Below, piece by piece: positions 8,586 to 12,955 of a DNA stretch of 12,955 bases (the first letter of the stretch is position 1; each line of letters begins with the position of its first letter). Location: NCBI GenBank assembly GCA_030674155.1, contig CM060344.1, positions 28,779,768 through 28,792,722 on the forward strand, given 5' to 3'. Under the pieces are notes generated by a model that was not told where the DNA came from, did not search any database, and was given only the letters and a program-made list of their open reading frames with translations. The DNA is from Stramonita haemastoma (Eukaryota; Mollusca; Gastropoda; Neogastropoda; Muricidae). The position numbers were made by a program, and so were the translations under genes.

Positions 8586-8823
8586 TTTTTTTTATCTTTT
8601 TTTTTTTTTTTAGGGTCGTGTATGTTCATGTTATCATGACTGTCACGACAGGTTTACGAGCATGTTTTTGCCGTTCTTCTGACCCTGTTTTAGTCCTTAG
8701 ATAAGCTTTGTGTTATCTTTTTAATCAGAAATAGTTTGACAATAAACCTTTCGTATCAGCAAAAGTGGAGACTCGAAATGGATAAAAATTTTAATGTTGT
8801 TGTTTTTTTTTTTAATTTTCCCT
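8586..8823. other. Unassigned T-rich sequence
   Basis: No gene or recognised repeat. T runs lie at 8587-8611 and 8803-8813. Confidence 0.5.
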
Positions 8824-8926
8824 GTTGGGATTCCCAAGGAGACCTATCAGTATAAATAGTATCCACACACCTTTCTGGAAATTTTGTGCCAGGAATTCCC
8901 CCTTTTCTATCCCTCCCTTTGTTTCT
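8824..8926 (+). repeat. Diverged interspersed repeat 2, right copy
   Basis: This is the partner of 902-997 in the same orientation, with the same order of motifs (TGGGAT, ATCCAC, GGAAA, TTCCCCC, TATCCCTCCC) and the same T-rich 3' flank. A TATA-box-like string at 8851 falls inside the repeat, so I do not read it as a promoter. Confidence 0.5.
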
Positions 8927-8955
8927 CTTTTGTTCTTTTTCTTCTTGTCACTGTT

Positions 8956-9043
8956 TTGTGTGTGTGTGTGTGTGTTCTGTCTTCTTGGTCCATTCTTGTG
9001 TGTGTGTGTTGTGTGTGTGTGTGTGTGGTGTGTGTGTTGTGTG

Positions 9044-9079
<36 letters not shown>
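8956..9079. repeat. (GT)n microsatellite, first array
   Basis: TG repeats broken by a 26-base non-repeat insert near 8976-8997 and by TTG interruptions. The array runs directly into the 39-base tail at 9078. Confidence 0.9.
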
Positions 9080-9082
<3 letters not shown>

Positions 9083-9116
9083 ACATTAACTTACATCAGT
9101 ATGTAGCTGGGTAACC
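9078..9116 (+). repeat. 39-base tail, copy 1
   Basis: An exact copy of 9532-9570, starting GTTTTACATTAAC and ending GCTGGGTAACC. Both copies begin at the 3' end of a (GT)n array. The sequences after the two copies differ. Confidence 0.95.
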
Positions 9117-9149
9117 AGAAAGACTTGGAAGATGGCCATTCTCTGCCAC

Positions 9150-9240
9150 GCTGAAGTCGGGTGCGCTGGGCCTGACTTGCCAGGCGCTTGACGGCAGCGC
9201 AACGCATTTTCGCTCATATGGCAGAAACAATAGTGGGATG
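9150..9240 (+). repeat. Interspersed repeat 1, plus-strand copy
   Basis: This copy shows the order GAAGTC, TGCGCTGGGCCTGAC, CCAGGCG, GGCAGCGC, ACGCATTTTCGCT and ATGGCAGA, and it aligns with the reverse complement of 4933-5012. Both halves can be read here, which makes it the best reference for the family. It sits between the two GT arrays. Confidence 0.75.
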
Positions 9241-9250
9241 GGGTGGAGAG

Positions 9251-9253
<3 letters not shown>

Positions 9254-9321
<68 letters not shown>

Positions 9322-9377
9322 TGTGTGCGTGGTGTGTGTGTGTGTGTGTGTGCGTGGTGTGTGTGGGTGCGTGCGTG

Positions 9378-9423
<46 letters not shown>

Positions 9424-9441
9424 TGCGTGCGTGCTGCTGTG

Positions 9442-9531
<90 letters not shown>

Positions 9532-9532
9532 G
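9254..9532. repeat. (GT)n microsatellite, second array
   Basis: About 280 bases of TG repeats with scattered GCGTG, GGTG and CTG variants, so it is a compound, somewhat aged array. Reading frames of 100-126 residues made only of Cys/Val/Gly cross it and are artefacts. Confidence 0.95.
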
Positions 9533-9570
9533 TTTTACATTAACTTACATCAGTATGTAGCTGGGTAACC
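9532..9570 (+). repeat. 39-base tail, copy 2
   Basis: Identical at all 39 positions to 9078-9116, offset by 454 bases, and again directly downstream of a GT array. Confidence 0.95.
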
Positions 9571-9665
9571 CTTCTGGCTGTTGTCTCGAAGATATAAAAA
9601 AAAAAATCAATGATGATAAAATCATTCTAACAACAAAAAGAAGATTAATATCCAGACTAGTTACT

Positions 9666-9852
<187 letters not shown>

Positions 9853-9932
9853 GGCGGTTGGGATCTTTTCGAGGGCTGGATGTAAAAAAAAGCAATTGTT
9901 GCTTATTCTATTACCCTCTTTGAATAAAAAAA

Positions 9933-9951
9933 GTCTCTCTCTCCCCTCTCT

Positions 9952-10032
<81 letters not shown>

Positions 10033-10041
10033 TTCTGCAAG
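9933..10041. repeat. (CT)n microsatellite, second array, same tail
   Basis: Starts with a similar CTCCCCTCTCTCC lead, continues as CT, and ends in CTTTCTGCAAG (10031-10041). Lead, array and tail match the previous array, which suggests a local duplication. Confidence 0.9.
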
Positions 10042-10456
10042 TTTGGGGGCTTTTGTGTGTTTGTGTGTGGGTTTTTTTGGCTGTTTTTTTTTTTTTAATA
10101 AGCTTGAAAAATGATTCTCTCCGTTGCAATGGTTTCTTTTTTTTTTCCCGTTCCTTTTTTAATTATTTTTTTTTACTAATCTCAACATCTCGTTTATGAA
10201 TTAATACCGGACAAGGTTTGTTTCTATCTCGATAGTCTATAAACTACTGATAATGTAAACACGTTTTATCATACTAGTATCAGAAGAAAAAAAACTGTGT
10301 GGTGGATGGTTTATCATACATGTGTGAGCGGTCAGCTGTTTATCCCGTGAAAATCAAGGGATATTAATCATTTTCATTATGCAAAGCATAGGCTGAGAAA
10401 AGACCATGAGGAAATAAGAAATAATGCAGTCAAGGATCGTTTCTCTGATAATGTGG
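10042..10456. other. Unassigned AT-rich sequence
   Basis: Ordinary AT-rich DNA of moderate complexity with no convincing frame, RNA or repeat. Confidence 0.55.
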
Positions 10457-10474
10457 TATTATTATTATTATTAT

Positions 10475-10532
<58 letters not shown>

Positions 10533-10635
10533 CATCATCATTATCATTATCACATTATCATTATTATTGTTTTGTTGTTGTCGTCGTCGTCGTCGTCGTC
10601 ATCATCATCATCATCATTATCTCGTCATCATTATT

Positions 10636-10667
<32 letters not shown>

Positions 10668-10700
10668 TATCATTATTATTTATTATTATTATTTATTTTA

Positions 10701-10745
<45 letters not shown>

Positions 10746-10804
10746 GATGATGATGATGATGATATTGATGATGATGATGATTTATTATTATTATTATTTT
10801 ATTA
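10457..10804. repeat. Compound trinucleotide tract (ATT)n-(GTC)n-(ATC)n-(ATT)n-(GAT)n-(ATT)n
   Basis: About 350 bases of blocks that differ by single substitutions: ATT, then TCG/GTC at about 10576-10600, ATC at about 10600-10667, ATT, GAT at 10746-10782, and ATT again. Frames of over 100 residues made of Tyr, Ile, Leu, Ser, His or Asp runs follow from the period of three and are not genes. The ATC and GAT blocks are complementary in antiparallel sense. Confidence 0.95.
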
Positions 10805-10996
10805 CTTTTGTTTTTTTATAGATTTTTGTCAAAACGGGATTAGTGAAGACGTTTTGAGTTTTATCTTTATTTCATTTTTTATTTTTATTTTTATTTTTTT
10901 TTTTTATTTTTTTAATTTTATACCACTTTATGTCACAATGTTAGTTTTGGTTAATTTCAATGTTGGCATCCAAACAATTCTGCCTCAAACAAACAG
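10805..10996. other. T-rich sequence upstream of exon A, possible intron 3' part
   Basis: A T-rich tract (10860-10920) is followed by about 75 bases of mixed sequence ending in AAACAG at 10991-10996, a possible splice acceptor. The tract is far from that AG, so this acceptor is weaker than the one at 12300. Another acceptor-like site, CGACTTCAG, ends at 11031. Confidence 0.4.
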
Positions 10997-11277
10997 GACG
11001 AAGCGACTATGCACCCGCTCTCCGACTTCAGAGCAACGAGATGCTGCAACCTGGCGGACTGAGGGTCGCAGCAGCAGCAGCAACAGCAGCAACGAGGAAG
11101 AGAAGATGAGGAGGAGGAGGGGGATGGAGGAGGGAGAGGGGGAGACCCGGGGTGTTCACCACCACCTCCCCTACACCCCCACCCCCCAGAAAGCCAGGAT
11201 CATCAGACCCAACTCTCCCCCACAGTTCAGGACAGGAGACACCACTTGATGTCCCCTGGGGAGAGAGAGAGGGAGGG
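10997..11277 (+). CDS. Exon A of an unrecognised, probably disordered protein (frame unresolved)
   Basis: GC-rich, codon-like sequence that contrasts with the AT-rich DNA upstream. No single frame stays open and protein-like. Codons starting at 10996 give SDYAPALRLQSNEMLQPGGL. Codons in the register of 11247 give SSSSNSSNEEEK and then HHHLPYTPTPQKARIIRPNS, with mostly G or C in third positions, and stop at TGA 11247-11249. Codons in the register of 11063 give a Gln run, an acidic run (DEEEEGDGGG) and LMSPGERERE, open to the donor. A start at 11032, after the alternative acceptor, would fit the second reading. The end is set by a donor-like G|GTAGGT at 11278, and exon B begins in a compatible phase. 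Single-base errors or real frameshifts are both possible. No family is recognised. Confidence 0.5.
11065..11098 (+). repeat. Short CAG/AGC repeat inside exon A
   Basis: CAG units interrupted by CAA encode Gln, Ser or Ala depending on the frame chosen. Purity is low enough that length instability is not obvious. The short G run just before it is one place where the frame may have slipped. Confidence 0.7.
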
Positions 11278-11288
11278 GTAGGTTGGTA

Positions 11289-11945
11289 GTTGTTGTGTTA
11301 TGTTGTTTGGTTTGTGGTGGTTGGTGGTGTGTGGTGGTTGGTGGTGGTGGTGGTGGTGGTTGGTTGGTGTGTGGTGGGTGGTGTGTGGGTGGTGGTGGTG
11401 GTTGGTAGTGGTGTGGTGGTGGTGGTGATGGTGGTGGTGTGTGATGGTGGTTGGTAGTGTGGTGGTGGTGTGATGGTGGTGGTGTGATGGTGGTGGTGGT
11501 GTGGTGGTGTTGTGGTGGATGGTGGTGGTGGTGGTGGTGGTGATGGTGGGTTGGTAGTGGTGGTGTGTTGGTGGTTGGTGATGTGGATGGTGGTGGTGGT
11601 GGTTGGTAGTGGTGGGTGGTTGGTGAGATGGATGGTGGTGGTGGTGGTGTGTGGTGGTGGTGGTGAGTGGTGGTGGTGGTGGTGGTGGTGTGGTGGTGTG
11701 TGGTGGTGAGTGGTGGTGTGGTGGTTGGTTGTATGGTGGTGGTGTGTTGGTGGTTGGTGTAGTGTGGTGTGGTTGGTGGTGGTGTGATGGTGGTGGTGGT
11801 GGTGGTGGTTGGTGGCAGTGGTGGTGTGATGGTGATGGTGGTGTGATGGTGGTTGGTGGTGGTGGTGGTGGTAGTGATGGTGATGGTTGCAGCAGGCAAT
11901 GACGTTATATCCTGATGTTGTTGGTTGTTGTGGTGGTGGCGATGG
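11289..11945. repeat. 650-base (GTG)n / (TGGTGG) degenerate repeat
   Basis: GTG and GGT units interrupted by TGTG, TTGG and GATGG. The minus strand carries two frames (11171-11953 and 11298-11978) made of Thr, His and Pro only. They follow from the repeat and are rejected as genes. A few AGT, GAT and TTG variants recur, so the array probably grew by local duplication of mixed units. Confidence 0.95.
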
Positions 11946-11996
11946 TGGTTCAATGGATATAGGAAGTGACGTTTTCAATGATGGTGGGGGTGATGG

Positions 11997-12021
11997 CTGG
12001 TTGATTGGTTGATTGGTTGAC
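11997..12021. repeat. Short (TTGATTGG)n tandem repeat
   Basis: About three 8-base units in the intron, downstream of the GTG array. Confidence 0.8.
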
Positions 12022-12300
12022 TTGATAAATTAACATTGGCTGATTTGCTTGTTTGTTTGTTGTTTTTTTACTTTGCAAGCATTTTGTCTGCCTATGACGT
12101 GTTCACTTTGGAAAACCGTTACTCCCTTCCTGTGATGATTAGCACTACCAAAAGAAGAAAAAAATCTACACACAATTCCTTTAAAATTGTTTGTTTTGTT
12201 TTGGGGTTGTTGTTGTTTGTTTTAATTAATATATGTGACAACCTCAAACGTTTCAACTTTTTCTCCTTATCTCCATTACTTTTTCTTTTTTCCCAAGCAG

Positions 12301-12955
12301 AACTTCCCCCCCAGACCAGCACATCCCTCAGGGAGAGGTGACCAGACTCCACACTTCTTCCCGCCACACAACAAGGACTTTGGCCGAGACACCAGCCACA
12401 GCCACGGCCACAGCCACGGCCACAGCCCCAACCACCACCACCACCACCACCACCAACACCCCACACCCCCAGCAGGTCAGCCCCAGATGGAGGGACCCTC
12501 CCTCCACTAACGACTACTACCAAACCGTCGTGTCTGCTTCCAGTACCGCGCAAGACTTTTCTTCCCCTCGCTGGGATCCTAGATACCGGTCTCCTGTCAA
12601 ATTCGAAGGAGATGGAGAAGAAAGCTTAGATTTAAGCAGCCACAATCACCCCCACAACAGCAGCAGCAGCAGCAGCAGTAGCGGCATGAAGACTTCCAGC
12701 AGTGCCCACCCTAGGGATCGCTATCTGAACAAAGGGTTTTCTTTCTCTTCCCCGCGGAAGGGGACGGTTCGGGGTCCGAGTTCCGGTACTCCGCGGAGCG
12801 AGGGTCTCCGAACAAAGTCGGCAGTCCGGAGAGAAAGCGGTCGTCTTCGTTTCATCTCTCCGAGGCGCAGCAGCAGAGGGCTTCTTCCCCTTCTGCCAGA
12901 GCCCAGAACCCGGAGAGAGAGCGCGCTCATACGTTCTCCACCAGCAGACAGAGAG
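12301..12955 (+). CDS. Exon B of the same unrecognised protein, continues past the window
   Basis: Starts after a strong acceptor and runs to the window edge. Codons in the register of 12302 have no stop to 12955. By amino-acid character the best reading appears to change register. Register 12301 first gives PPHNKDFGRDTSHSHGHSHG and a seven-His run, then stops at TAA 12508-12510. Register 12302 gives STNDYYQTVV, PRWDPRYRSPVKFEGDGEES and a Ser run ending at GMKTSSS. After about 12750, register 12301 again looks better (EGDGSGSEFRYSAERGSPNK, then RKRSSSFHLSEAQQQRASSP) and its third positions are richer in G/C than register 12302. Each change lies next to a short C run (near 12500 and 12750). 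No catalytic or folded domain is visible. It may be a regulatory or scaffold protein, but nothing here proves that. Confidence 0.6.
12397..12456 (+). repeat. In-exon 12-base HSHG repeat followed by (CAC)7
   Basis: Two perfect CACAGCCACGGC units at 12397-12408 and 12409-12420, then a partial third. They encode His-Ser-His-Gly in the register of 12301, and seven CAC codons follow from 12433. In the register of 12302 the same DNA would encode Ala-Thr and poly-Thr. The His reading is the more usual kind of low-complexity protein sequence. Confidence 0.7.
12656..12682 (+). repeat. In-exon CAG/AGC repeat encoding poly-Ser
   Basis: AGC units with one AGT, encoding about eight Ser in the register of 12302. 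They lie between NHPHN and GMKTSSS. Polymorphic length would be expected. Confidence 0.8.

Larger units (their letters stand above)
11278..12300 (+). other. Inferred 1023-base intron between exons A and B
   Basis: The donor is G|GTAGGT at 11278. The acceptor is a strong pyrimidine tract ending TTTTTTCCCAAGCAG at 12300. More than half of it is the (GTG)n-type repeat. Both exons continue in consistent phase across it: codons in the register of 11276 join to the register of 12302, and codons in the register of 11275 join to 12301. The splice sites are inferred from sequence only. Confidence 0.55.

Noticed and set aside
8851..8859. TATA-box-like string TATAAATAG
   Set aside because: It lies inside a diverged interspersed repeat and no gene follows within the next 2 kb.
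9188..9568. Open frames of 100-126 residues rich in Cys and Val
   Set aside because: They are translations of the (GT)n array in all + frames and have no non-repeat protein sequence of their own.
10424..10821. Frames with long Tyr, Ile, Leu, Ser, His and Asp runs
   Set aside because: They are the compound trinucleotide tract read in three registers. The frame that extends to 11249 is useful only for its last part, inside exon A.
11171..11978. Minus-strand frames of 226 and 260 residues made of Thr, His and Pro
   Set aside because: They mirror the (GTG)n intron repeat. Period-three repeats keep frames open without selection.
12721..12930. Minus-strand 69-residue Arg-rich frame
   Set aside because: Antisense shadow of exon B. 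The plus strand has a good splice acceptor and a longer, better-composed reading.

Overview
This window reads as eukaryotic nuclear DNA from an assembly of modest quality. It holds long microsatellites, single-base runs of up to about 30 bases, a 100-N scaffold gap, diverged interspersed repeats, and one recognisable protein-coding locus split by an intron at the right edge. There are no bacterial-style operons, no rRNA or tRNA that I can recognise, and no transposase, integrase or reverse transcriptase reading frame. An invertebrate with a microsatellite-rich genome, such as a gastropod or other mollusc, would fit, but that is inference from composition and not from a diagnostic gene.

Layout. 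Positions 1-7855 (left contig) are gene-free and dominated by homopolymers (G32, C27, C24, A30, T24), two homopurine tracts, (GA)n, (TCTG)n, (ATGT)n, GT/CA-rich blocks and an AT-rich self-complementary block. It contains one copy of an interspersed repeat (repeat 1, 4933-5012, minus strand) and one copy of a second (repeat 2, about 902-997). Positions 7856-7955 are N. The right contig begins with a truncated copy of repeat 1 at the gap edge, then G20-(GA)n, a short T-rich minisatellite, the second copy of repeat 2, and a 1.1-kb block of two (GT)n arrays. The GT arrays end in the same 39-base tail and enclose a full copy of repeat 1. Two (CT)n arrays with a shared 3' tail and a 350-base compound trinucleotide tract follow.

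Gene. From about 10997 the sequence becomes GC-richer and protein-like. I infer an exon at about 10997-11277, a 1023-base phase-compatible intron filled with a (GTG)n-type repeat (11278-12300), and a second exon from 12301 running off the window. The encoded protein looks intrinsically disordered (Gln/Ser/His/Pro/Glu/Arg-rich). The best-looking frame changes several times, mostly next to short homopolymers. Uncorrected single-base assembly errors would explain this most simply; a decaying gene is the alternative. I could not assign the gene to a family.

I found no strong evidence of an undescribed functional system. The points most worth a second look are repeat 1 and its link to the scaffold gap, the exact 39-base duplication tied to the GT arrays, and the frame-broken gene.
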